Source of the DNA: Desulfamplus sp.
GTDB taxonomy: Bacteria > Desulfobacterota > Desulfobacteria > Desulfobacterales > Desulfobacteraceae
Length of the DNA stretch: 64,000 nt
Assembly (NCBI GenBank): GCA_015232555.1
Contig: JADFZJ010000013.1
Location: forward strand, 1-64,000
Direction: 5' to 3'
Below the pieces are notes generated by a model that was not told the origin of the DNA, did no database searches, and saw nothing but the letters and a program-made list of their open reading frames with translations. Each line of letters opens with the position of its first letter. Within the stretch, counting starts at the first letter, position 1. A program made the translations under genes and the position numbers. This document shows, in pieces, positions 56,742-64,000 of this stretch.

Positions 56742-57785
56742 TTATACCCATTCTACCTGACTTTCTGACTCTGTTCTGGATGCAATCTCTCCAATAATGT
56801 ATGCTTTCTCTTCCATTGCATTGAGTCTGTCCATAAAATCCTGGGCTGAATTTTCAGGAACAACAGCAATCATGCCAATACCATTATTAAATGTTCGGTG
56901 CATCTCATGATCTTCAACATCACCTGCATCTTGGAGAAATTTAAAAATTGGGGGTATTTCCCAGCTCCCTTTATTTATAAGAACCTTGCAGGCATCGGGT
57001 ATAACCCGAATTATATTCTCATTAATACCACCGCCGGTAATGTGTGCAAGACCGTGAACAGGCAGATCACGGATAAGCCCAAGCACAGTCTGGACATAAA
57101 TTCTGGTTGGAGAGAGAAGCTCTTCGCCAAGAGTCTTGCCAAGCTCAGGAATGTGGGTCTCAACAGTGTAACCGCATTTGTCAAAACATATCTTACGTAC
57201 AAGAGAAAAACCATTGCTATGAACACCGCTTGATGCAAGACCAATCAGCTTATGACCGTTTCTAATCTCTGAGCCATCTATGATTTTAGAGTTATCTACA
57301 ATACCGACAGTAAAACCAGCCATGTCATATTCGCCTTCATGGTATATCCCTGGCATCTCGGCAGTCTCTCCACCAATCAGGGCACATTGTGATTCGCAGC
57401 ACCCCTGTACAACCCCTTCAATAATCTGCCCTGCGACTTCGTTATTTAATTTACCCATAGCAAGATAATCAAGAAAAAAGAGCGGCTTTGCACCTTGGAC
57501 TATAATATCATTTACGCACATCGCAACTAAATCAATACCAATAGTATTATGCTTATCCATTGCAAAGGCTATTTTGAGCTTTGTCCCCACGCCATCTGTG
57601 GAGCTGACCAGCACGGGATGGGCATAGTGGGAAAGATTCAACGAAAAAAGACCGCCAAATCCACCGATTTCACCCATAACGCCTGATCTTGGTGTTGTTT
57701 TGGCAAGCTGTTTGATGACATGAACAAGATCATTTGCTTTACTTATATCCACACCAGCATCAGCATAAGTCAACGATTTACCCAT
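56742..57785 (-). CDS. purM: Phosphoribosylformylglycinamidine cyclo-ligase (AIR synthetase)
   Basis: PurM closes the imidazole ring in purine synthesis with ATP. The 347 residues show the family LTYADAGVDISKAN start, GVGTKLKIAFAMDKHNTIGIDLVAMCVNDI, GCCESQCALIGGETAEMPG, GLASSGVHSNGFSLVR and HITGGGINENIIR. Length and motifs are normal. It is divergently transcribed from hom, with a palindrome and a likely hom promoter in the 169-base gap. No other pur genes are adjacent. Confidence 0.96.
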   Translation of the reverse strand: MGKSLTYADAGVDISKANDLVHVIKQLAKTTPRSGVMGEIGGFGGLFSLNLSHYAHPVLVSSTDGVGTKLKIAFAMDKHNTIGIDLVAMCVNDIIVQGAKPLFFLDYLAMGKLNNEVAGQIIEGVVQGCCESQCALIGGETAEMPGIYHEGEYDMAGFTVGIVDNSKIIDGSEIRNGHKLIGLASSGVHSNGFSLVRKICFDKCGYTVETHIPELGKTLGEELLSPTRIYVQTVLGLIRDLPVHGLAHITGGGINENIIRVIPDACKVLINKGSWEIPPIFKFLQDAGDVEDHEMHRTFNNGIGMIAVVPENSAQDFMDRLNAMEEKAYIIGEIASRTESESQVEWV

Positions 57786-57855
57786 TGAAAACTCCTAATT
57801 ATTACAGACATAAGTTTAAAATTTAAGTGAAAAACAGTAAACTTATTAAGCCAAA

Positions 57856-57876
57856 ATGTCAAAACCTTTTTGACAT
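57856..57876. promoter_or_regulatory. Perfect 9-base-arm palindrome between divergent purM and hom
   Basis: ATGTCAAAA and TTTTGACAT are separated by three bases. The right arm contains the TTGACA -35 box of the likely hom promoter, so a protein bound here would block or modulate it. It could instead be a short hairpin. Confidence 0.5.
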
Positions 57877-57898
57877 CACCCCTTTGATATTGTATTTA
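57870..57898 (+). promoter_or_regulatory. Likely hom promoter
   Basis: A perfect -35 box TTGACA (57870-57875), a 17-base spacer and a weak -10 TATTTA (57893-57898). It lies about 57 bases upstream of the hom start. The -10 matches the consensus at only three positions, so confidence is moderate. Confidence 0.45.
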
Positions 57899-57954
57899 AA
57901 CCACATTTTGAATTACTTATTGGCATTATTCAGGCAATCAGGGGATTTTTTAAA

Positions 57955-59295
57955 ATGAGAAAGATCAATATAGCTATTTTAGGATGCGGGATTGTGGGAA
58001 CAGGGGTAGCAAAACTCCTCATGGACAAGCAGAAAGTGCTTGAATCAAAAATTGGGGCATCTTTAAATCTGAAGTATGTTGCAGACCTTGATACCCAGAC
58101 TGACAGAGGCATTAAGTTTAGAGAGGGTGTCTTTATTTCAGATGCCGCAAAAGCAATAGACGACCCTGAGATTGACATTGTTGTTGAGCTTATTGGAGGA
58201 AAAAACGTTGCAAAAGATTTTATCCTCAGAGCACTGAAAAACGGCAAACATGTAGTAACAGCAAACAAGGCTCTTATTGCAGAATATGGAAATACCATTG
58301 TCAGAACAGCAGCAACCAATAGTGTCGATTTTGCCTTTGAAGCAAGTGTTGGTGGTTGTATGCCAGTGATCAAGACAATCAGAGAATCTCTTGTGGCAAA
58401 CCGCATTAACTCAATTACAGGAATTCTCAATGGAACATGCAACTACATTCTCACTAAAATCTCACAAGAGGGATGTCCGTTTGATGTTGCCCTGAAAGAG
58501 GCTCAGGCAAAGGGTTATGCTGAGGCAGACCCATTTCTTGATATTGAGGGGCATGACTCTGCTCATAAACTTTCGATAGTTACAGCACTTGCTTATGGTA
58601 TGGAGATTAACATCAAGGATATCCATGTTGAGGGGATAAGCAGAATCACACCTATGGATATCGAATTTGCAAGAGAGTTTGGATATACCATCAAGCTGCT
58701 TGCCATCAGCAAGAACAATACAGACAAAGTGGAAGCAAGAGTGCATCCTACCATGATACCAACAACTCATCCACTTGCACATGTTCATGGCTCAATGAAT
58801 GCTGTTACTATCAACGCTGACGCTACAGGAGAGACCATGCTCTATGGAGCTGGTGCTGGCATGATGCCAACTGCAAGTGCTGTTTTAAGCGATATTACAG
58901 ATATTGCCAGAAATATCATGGTCTCAAGCCAAAATGAGACATCATCTGCTACAAGCAGGAGAAGGGTTCCAATTCTCGGCTTTCAGGATAGTAACATTAC
59001 ACAAATTCCCATCATGCCTGTTACTGAGATAAACACATGCTACTATATCAGGCTCGCAGCAGTGGATCGTCCAGGGGTTTTATCAAAAATTACAGGCATA
59101 CTTGGCGATCGAAGTATAAGTATTCAATCTGTTCACCAGAAGGGCAGACGATATAATGGACCAGTCTCTATTGTTATGATTACACATGTGGCAATTGAGA
59201 AAGATGTTCAACTTGCCTTAAAAGAGATTGCAAATCTTGATGTTATACCAGAGGAACCAGTTGTGATTAGAATTGAAGATGATATTACAGCATGA
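57955..59295 (+). CDS. hom: Homoserine dehydrogenase
   Basis: Hom reduces aspartate semialdehyde to homoserine for threonine and methionine. The 446 residues have an NAD(P)-binding start (AILGCGIVGTGVAKLL), VTANKALIAEYG, the catalytic segment GILNGTCNYILTKI, the EGHDSAHKLSIVTALAYG motif and a C-terminal ACT domain (about 355-440, RLAAVDRPGVLSKITGILGDRSISIQ) for feedback by threonine. A short Ser/Thr linker (NETSSATSRRR) joins the catalytic and ACT parts. It is followed 185 bases later by thrH, which can provide homoserine phosphate. Confidence 0.96.
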   Translation: MRKINIAILGCGIVGTGVAKLLMDKQKVLESKIGASLNLKYVADLDTQTDRGIKFREGVFISDAAKAIDDPEIDIVVELIGGKNVAKDFILRALKNGKHVVTANKALIAEYGNTIVRTAATNSVDFAFEASVGGCMPVIKTIRESLVANRINSITGILNGTCNYILTKISQEGCPFDVALKEAQAKGYAEADPFLDIEGHDSAHKLSIVTALAYGMEINIKDIHVEGISRITPMDIEFAREFGYTIKLLAISKNNTDKVEARVHPTMIPTTHPLAHVHGSMNAVTINADATGETMLYGAGAGMMPTASAVLSDITDIARNIMVSSQNETSSATSRRRVPILGFQDSNITQIPIMPVTEINTCYYIRLAAVDRPGVLSKITGILGDRSISIQSVHQKGRRYNGPVSIVMITHVAIEKDVQLALKEIANLDVIPEEPVVIRIEDDITA

Positions 59296-59480
59296 TATTT
59301 TTATACTTTTAATTAACTACCAGTGGCAAACTATTGGAGATTAGAGCATAACAATGGTTAAATCATGGTATATTTATGATATATAACTTATGTTAAATAT
59401 TGCACAATATACTTATTAAAGACTATAAGAGTCTGAATATTTAAACAGGCTCTCAAGACTATATTGATGAGGAAAACACA

Positions 59481-60080
59481 ATGAAAATAATCTGTTCTGA
59501 CCTTGAAGGCGTTTTTATACCTGAAATATGGGTCAATGTTGCAGAGAAAACGGGTATTAATGATCTCAGACTTACCACAAGAGAGATAAGTGATTATGAT
59601 GTTCTGATGGCAAAGCGGCTTGAGGTTCTTGATAAACATGGTCTGAAGCTAAAGGATATTACAGATGTCATTGCGACTATAAAACCGCTTGACGGTGCTT
59701 TGGAAGCCCTAAACTGGATAAGAGAGCGTGCTCAGATTATTATTCTCTCAGATACATTTGAAGAGTTTGCCAGACCTTTAATGAAAAAACTCAACTACCC
59801 TGCCCTTCTTTGCCACAGTCTTGTTATCGACAATGAAGGAAAAATTGCAGATTACAAACTGAGACAGGCAAATCAGAAAAAACAGGCTGTAAAGGCATTT
59901 AAAGGGCTTAATTATAATGTAATTGCCTTTGGTGACTCTTACAATGATACTGCCATGCTTAAAGAGGCGGATTATGGTTTCTTCTTCAGACCACCTGACA
60001 ATGTGGTAAAAGAGTTTCCTCAATTTGATGTAACACACACATACGATGAAATAAAAGCTAAGCTTAACTCCTTAATATAA
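59481..60080 (+). CDS. thrH: Bifunctional phosphoserine phosphatase/homoserine phosphotransferase ThrH
   Basis: ThrH is a HAD enzyme that dephosphorylates phosphoserine and can move the phosphate to homoserine, replacing homoserine kinase. The 199 residues have the HAD motif I variant CSDLEGVFIPEIW (a catalytic Asp in DLE), motif II IILSDTFEEF, and the late motif IAFGDSYNDTAML. ThrH is known from Pseudomonas and many deltaproteobacteria. Its place just after hom supports the homoserine role. Ribosome site GAGGAAAA before ATG. Confidence 0.93.
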   Translation: MKIICSDLEGVFIPEIWVNVAEKTGINDLRLTTREISDYDVLMAKRLEVLDKHGLKLKDITDVIATIKPLDGALEALNWIRERAQIIILSDTFEEFARPLMKKLNYPALLCHSLVIDNEGKIADYKLRQANQKKQAVKAFKGLNYNVIAFGDSYNDTAMLKEADYGFFFRPPDNVVKEFPQFDVTHTYDEIKAKLNSLI

Positions 60081-60143
60081 TAGCCTATTCTGATTTAATA
60101 TGAGATATTAGTTGGAAAACGCAGTGAAAAAATTAAAATAGGC

Positions 60144-60172
60144 TTGACCTTGAATATTTTTTCATCTATATT
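60144..60172 (+). promoter_or_regulatory. Sigma-70 promoter of tRNA-fMet
   Basis: -35 TTGACC (60144-60149), an exact 17-base spacer and -10 TATATT (60167-60172). Transcription would start about 5 bases before the tRNA at 60184. Confidence 0.8.
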
Positions 60173-60183
60173 GTCTGAATTGC

Positions 60184-60260
<77 letters not shown>

Positions 60261-60269
60261 TTTGATACC

Positions 60270-60303
60270 AAGGGGATTGGCATTTTGCCAGTCCCCTTTT
60301 TTG
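60270..60303 (+). terminator. Rho-independent terminator after tRNA-fMet
   Basis: An AAGGGGA-T-TGGCA stem pairs with TGCCA-G-TCCCCTT (one internal mismatch) and is followed by six Ts. It begins 10 bases after the tRNA. Confidence 0.9.
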
Positions 60304-60411
60304 GTTTTAAACAACTTAAATCAGAAATTTAATCGCAGCAAAATAAAATTTAACGGTCTATTTTCTCCAGTTTCTAATTTCTATCCATGACAAATCTTCC
60401 ATAATACTTCA

Positions 60412-61164
60412 ATGATATTTAACAGAGAAAAATTCAAACGAACAGAACTTCTACTTGGTTCAAAGGCAATGGATAGACTTGAACAGTCAACCGTCGCTGT
60501 TATAGGACTTGGTGCTGTAGGCTCTCATGCAATTGAGGCTCTTGCTCGAAGTGGTATTGGCAAGTTGAAAATTGTAGATTTTGACGCTGTTGGTATTAGT
60601 AATTTCAACCGCCAGCTGCTTGCGTTAGAATCTAACATTGGACGCCTTAAAACTGAAGCAGCATTTGAGCGGTTAAAGCAGATAAATCCTGATATGCAGG
60701 TTGAGTGTTTTAATACACTCTGCCATAAAGAGACATTTAACTATGTATTTAAATCAGGCACTGATTTTGTAATTGATGCAATTGACAGCCTCAATCCAAA
60801 GGTCAATATTCTTTATGAATTAGTTCAAAGGAATATACCCTTAGTTTCAAGCATGGGAGCTGCACGCCGTAAAGACCCTACAGCCATAAAAACAGGTGAT
60901 ATTTCAGAAACAATGGGATGCCCGTTAGCAAAATCGGTAAGAAAGAGATTAAGAAGAATGGGTGTTGATAGCGGTATTCACTGTGTCTATTCCACTGAAA
61001 TCGCAAATAAAGATAGTGTTTCTCATAACCTTGAGGCTAATTACTTTGACAGTGGAAGGCTTAGAAATCCAATGGGAAGCCTCTCCATGATAAGCGGCAT
61101 TTTTGGTTATATTGCCGCTCTTGAGGTAATTAAGATGATTTTACATGATATTGTTGAATGGTAA
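60412..61164 (+). CDS. tcdA: tRNA threonylcarbamoyladenosine dehydratase (TcdA/CsdL, E1-like)
   Basis: TcdA uses ATP to cyclise the t6A base at position 37 of ANN-decoding tRNAs to ct6A. The 250 residues have an E1/ThiF fold: GLGAVGSHAIEALARSGIGKLKIVDFD (about 32-58), the adenylation Arg in NFNRQL, and DAIDSLNPK. SSMGAARRKDPTAIKTGDI distinguishes TcdA from MoeB/ThiF. It acts on the product of TsaD, encoded at 55526. It begins a run of tRNA-modification genes with cmoA and cmoB. Confidence 0.92.
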   Translation: MIFNREKFKRTELLLGSKAMDRLEQSTVAVIGLGAVGSHAIEALARSGIGKLKIVDFDAVGISNFNRQLLALESNIGRLKTEAAFERLKQINPDMQVECFNTLCHKETFNYVFKSGTDFVIDAIDSLNPKVNILYELVQRNIPLVSSMGAARRKDPTAIKTGDISETMGCPLAKSVRKRLRRMGVDSGIHCVYSTEIANKDSVSHNLEANYFDSGRLRNPMGSLSMISGIFGYIAALEVIKMILHDIVEW

Positions 61165-61175
61165 ATTAAGAGAAA

Positions 61176-61937
61176 ATGAAAAAAGATAATATATTTGCAT
61201 TTAAAAATGACCCTGTAGATGCTTTTGAATTTAATGAAGAGGTTACATCTGTATTTGATGATATGATAAAACGTTCAGTACCGTTGTATATGGAGAGCCT
61301 TATACGACAATCTCAGCTTACATATCAATTTTACCAAAGCAATACGCAAATATACGATCTTGGCTGCTCTCATGGCAATCTTGGGATTATGATACATGAT
61401 ATTTTTAAAGTTCGCCCATACTCTATGATTGCAGTTGATAGCTCTGAACACATGATTCAAAAATACAAAAAAAGGCTTGAGAAGATTGGTATTTCTCAAT
61501 TTGAGCAAGTTAATAGCACAACGCAAACGTCCAAAAATATCATCCTTATATCTGATCTTGCGGAAGATATAGAAATCTCAAACTCATCTGTTGTTATTGT
61601 CAATCTTACAATGCAGTTTATTAAACCTGAAAAAAGAGATAAATTTATTTACGGTATTTATCAAGGTCTGACTAAAGGGGGGATTCTTCTGCTCACTGAA
61701 AAGGTTATACATAATAATAGGACAATTTTAGAAGTTGAGCAGGATTTTTATAAAAGATTTAAATTAGAAAATGGATATTCAGAACTTGAAATAAGCAGAA
61801 AAAGAGATTCGCTTGAAAATATTTTAATTCCTGAAACTATTGAATCTCATACAGAACGCCTCAAAAATTCAGGCTTTAACATGATAGATGTCTGGCTTAA
61901 ATGGTTTAATTTTGCATCAATAATTGCGATTAAGTAA
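61176..61937 (+). CDS. cmoA: Carboxy-SAM synthase CmoA
   Basis: CmoA converts SAM and prephenate to carboxy-S-adenosylmethionine, used by CmoB to make the wobble base cmo5U. The 253 residues fit the family: FNEEVTSVFDDMIKRSVPLYMES near 19-41, the SAM motif YDLGCSHGNLG, AVDSSEHMI, and NLTMQFI. It begins 12 bases after tcdA and runs directly into cmoB. The order cmoA-cmoB is the standard one. Confidence 0.95.
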   Translation: MKKDNIFAFKNDPVDAFEFNEEVTSVFDDMIKRSVPLYMESLIRQSQLTYQFYQSNTQIYDLGCSHGNLGIMIHDIFKVRPYSMIAVDSSEHMIQKYKKRLEKIGISQFEQVNSTTQTSKNIILISDLAEDIEISNSSVVIVNLTMQFIKPEKRDKFIYGIYQGLTKGGILLLTEKVIHNNRTILEVEQDFYKRFKLENGYSELEISRKRDSLENILIPETIESHTERLKNSGFNMIDVWLKWFNFASIIAIK

Positions 61938-61950
61938 CTTTGTGAATATT

Positions 61951-62997
61951 ATGGAAAACTTGATACTACAATCTGACAAACTACACTTGACTCCATTTAT
62001 TGAAGAACTTACAAAACTTGTCGCAGTACAACGTGAAATGCTTGCTAATCCTAAAGGTAATCCTTTAAAATATACATTAGCACTTGAAAAATTACCTGAA
62101 ATATCTTCATCATGCAAAATATTAAACAATATAACTGTAACAGCAGGTAGCAGAGATGATCTTTTGATGATGGCTCAAATAAAAGAAAATATTTCAGATA
62201 AATATTCTTCTAATAAAACAGACGAATCTTATTTAGATAAAATTCAAGACAACTTTAAAGCAAACTTGATGCAACTTGCACCATGGAGAAAAGGTCCATT
62301 TGAGCTTTTTGGGATAAAAATCGATTCTGAATGGCAGTCTTGGATTAAATGGAATCGCTTTATAGATAAAATTGCTCCGCTTACAAACAGGCGGATTCTT
62401 GATATTGGTTCAAGTAATGGCTATTACATGTTCAGAATGGCAGCATTTAATCCTAAAATGGTGCTTGGTCTTGAACCGCAATACGCATTCTATTTTCAAT
62501 ACCTTGCACTCCAAAAATATCTCAATTTAGACAATATATTCTGTCTGCCAATTCCGTTTGACGAGCTTCCAAACATAACCAACTATTTTGATACTATTTT
62601 TTGCATGGGAGTTCTCTATCACAGAAAATCACCGTTAGATATGCTAAAAAAAATAAATGATTTAATGAAAAGAGGCGGAGAGTTAGTTTTAGAGACTTTA
62701 ATTATAGAAGCTGGTGATAATGAGCATATATGCCTCTTTCCAGAAGATAGGTATGCTAAGATGCGAAATGTCTTTTTCATTCCAACAATAAAAGTTTTAG
62801 AGTCATGGCTAAAAAGGACGGGATTTGGAAAGATAAAATGTCTTGATATCTCAAGAACAGAATCTGAAGAACAGCGAAAAACTAAGTGGATTCAAACAGA
62901 ATCTTTGACGGATTTTCTTGATCCAGAAAATCCGTCAAAAACTGTAGAGGGTTATCCCGCACCAGTCAGGGCAATTGTATCTGCACATGTGATATAA
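61951..62997 (+). CDS. cmoB: tRNA U34 carboxymethyltransferase CmoB
   Basis: CmoB transfers the carboxymethyl group from carboxy-SAM to 5-hydroxyuridine at tRNA position 34, letting tRNAs read more codons. I use the ATG at 61951; the frame is open from a TTG at 61924 inside cmoA. About 348 residues. Motifs: APWRKGPFELFGIKIDSEWQSWIKWNR, ILDIGSSNGYYMFRMA, GLEPQYAFYFQY, and MGVLYHRKSPLDML. It lies 13 bases after cmoA and meets prkA tail to tail, 4 bases between stops. Confidence 0.93.
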   Translation: MENLILQSDKLHLTPFIEELTKLVAVQREMLANPKGNPLKYTLALEKLPEISSSCKILNNITVTAGSRDDLLMMAQIKENISDKYSSNKTDESYLDKIQDNFKANLMQLAPWRKGPFELFGIKIDSEWQSWIKWNRFIDKIAPLTNRRILDIGSSNGYYMFRMAAFNPKMVLGLEPQYAFYFQYLALQKYLNLDNIFCLPIPFDELPNITNYFDTIFCMGVLYHRKSPLDMLKKINDLMKRGGELVLETLIIEAGDNEHICLFPEDRYAKMRNVFFIPTIKVLESWLKRTGFGKIKCLDISRTESEEQRKTKWIQTESLTDFLDPENPSKTVEGYPAPVRAIVSAHVI

Positions 62998-63001
62998 ATA
63001 A

Positions 63002-64000
63002 TCATTGAAATTTTGTAGCAAGATTACTGTCAATTACATAGATACAGACCTCTTTTGCACCCTGCTGAGTATATCCAAATTTTGACACCATATTATTGAT
63101 GAGAAATTCAATATCCGCTTTAATCCGCTTATCATAAGTTTTAAAATTAGATGTATCAAAATCTTTAATTCCGCGGCTAAAATTTTCATTTCCAAGAAAT
63201 GGCTCAAGTACTCTTTTTTTCAAGCTGTGAACATATCTTTCATGCAGAGAGTCAAAAAGTTTAGTCGCGGATATCTCTTTGCCTTCAATCATTATTTCAC
63301 GAGTCAAAGCGTTGGTTGTGTATTCTTTAAGAACATCTCGTCTCATCTCCTGACGTTTAGTAGGGCTAAAATTCTCAGCAGAGAGCCGATTCTCAATGCT
63401 TTCAAGAAACACATTAGTAATATGCAACATCTCTTTAGTAAAAAGACACTTTTCTGATGAACCAATCTCAAAATTAACAGCAGAAATATAGTTCTTTATA
63501 TCTTTTGAAATCTGCTCCTCATTATAATAATAGAGAGACTCTTTGACTTGCTGCAATACATTATAATCATACATACGCAATAGAGATTCAAGAAAACCGT
63601 CAGGGATCATCTTTGGCATCTCAGTCATCAAATTTCTGAAAAAAGAACAGATTGCAGGCATGTTGATTAGTCTATCTTCCCTTGCAAATCGAGAATAAAA
63701 CTGATCAAATATCCTTATTGAATCTCTGCCTGAAAAACCGCTATTGCCTTCAGTTTCTGACTCTGCAAGAATTTTTCTCCACATTTTGGCTGTAAGAGCT
63801 TTTCTATCATCACTATCAAGCCACTCGGGAAGTTTTCCTGAATAGATCTCCATTTTCAGAAGCATCAACTGTTCATCACAGTAAAGCCTATATTTTGAGC
63901 TATTTCTTATCCACTCCATAAGGCTTTCAGATTTTGCCTTTAAGCGTGAGGAGACAATAACTCTGGCAAAATTCTCCATAGCCATTGGAAGAAAACTATC
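63002..64000 (-). CDS. prkA: PrkA family serine protein kinase, C-terminal part (runs off the window)
   Basis: The 332 codons seen are the C-terminal region of a PrkA-type kinase (full length about 650-750 residues). The frame stays open through base 64000 (DSFLP before the first Met), so the ATG at 63985 is not the true start. Recognisable segments: MAMENFARVIVSSRL, LLRMYDYNVLQQVKESLYYYNEEQI, EYTTNALTREIMIEGKEI, FKTYDKRIKADIEFLI and the end GYTQQGAKEVCIYVIDSNLA. The N-terminal AAA-type ATP-binding part lies outside. PrkA is linked to stress and starvation responses and often precedes a yeaH-like gene, not visible here. Confidence 0.92.
   Translation of the reverse strand, partial: DSFLPMAMENFARVIVSSRLKAKSESLMEWIRNSSKYRLYCDEQLMLLKMEIYSGKLPEWLDSDDRKALTAKMWRKILAESETEGNSGFSGRDSIRIFDQFYSRFAREDRLINMPAICSFFRNLMTEMPKMIPDGFLESLLRMYDYNVLQQVKESLYYYNEEQISKDIKNYISAVNFEIGSSEKCLFTKEMLHITNVFLESIENRLSAENFSPTKRQEMRRDVLKEYTTNALTREIMIEGKEISATKLFDSLHERYVHSLKKRVLEPFLGNENFSRGIKDFDTSNFKTYDKRIKADIEFLINNMVSKFGYTQQGAKEVCIYVIDSNLATKFQ

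Overview
The window looks like chromosome from a strictly anaerobic, AT-rich deltaproteobacterium of the Desulfobacterales (sulfate-reducer) type. The grounds are inference from gene content: paired b/b' ATP synthase subunits, a fused IcmF-type acyl-CoA mutase, a transhydroxylase-like molybdoenzyme, futalosine-pathway menaquinone genes, DUF4416 beside YicC/RemA/Gmk, and a PrkA kinase. I could not run any search, so the taxonomic call rests on recognition only.

0-5 kb: an F-type ATP synthase operon that is folded back on itself. The plus strand carries the 3' end of atpA, then atpG and a truncated atpD. At about 2200-2206 the sequence switches to the minus strand of atpA and runs on through atpH, atpF and atpF'. 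Bases 1-117 recur inverted at 2200-2316 with one mismatch. This is either a chimeric join (assembly or amplification) or a real fold-back rearrangement. 5-11 kb: the cell-shape operon mreB-mreC-mreD-mrdA-rodA on the minus strand. 11-15 kb: a serine hydrolase, an LD-carboxypeptidase, tRNA-Pro(GGG) with a clear promoter and terminator, and asd.

15-20 kb: a methyltransferase, an FKBP isomerase, a DUF4236 protein, a flavodoxin-arsenate reductase fusion, a CYTH protein, an orphan amino-acid binding protein and a small membrane protein. 20-35 kb is the most distinctive block: a two-subunit transhydroxylase-like molybdoenzyme, IcmF, a lone NarL-type response regulator, three different AMP-forming acyl-CoA ligases and a tryptophan-rich membrane protein with a fourfold internal repeat. 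Most of these genes are followed by strong hairpins, several of which share GTAG(A/G)GA arms. The block probably imports or activates carboxylic acids and feeds them to a B12-dependent carbon-skeleton rearrangement, but its substrate is unknown.

35-54 kb: menaquinone genes in two places (mqnA plus deaminase; mqnE plus mqnC), an RNA methyltransferase, waaA and msbA for LPS, Trm112-like and DUF4416 proteins, yicC-remA-gmk, an AI-2E family permease, a Uma2 nuclease, rlmB, an FGE-fold protein with a long acidic repeat, and a coiled-coil zinc-ribbon protein. 54-64 kb: nagZ, tsaD, purM, hom and thrH (threonine synthesis), initiator tRNA-fMet, tcdA-cmoA-cmoB (tRNA modification) and the C-terminal part of prkA. 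Many conserved enzymes between about 36 and 57 kb carry in-frame Ser/Asn/Asp-rich loop insertions, an unusual shared trait.
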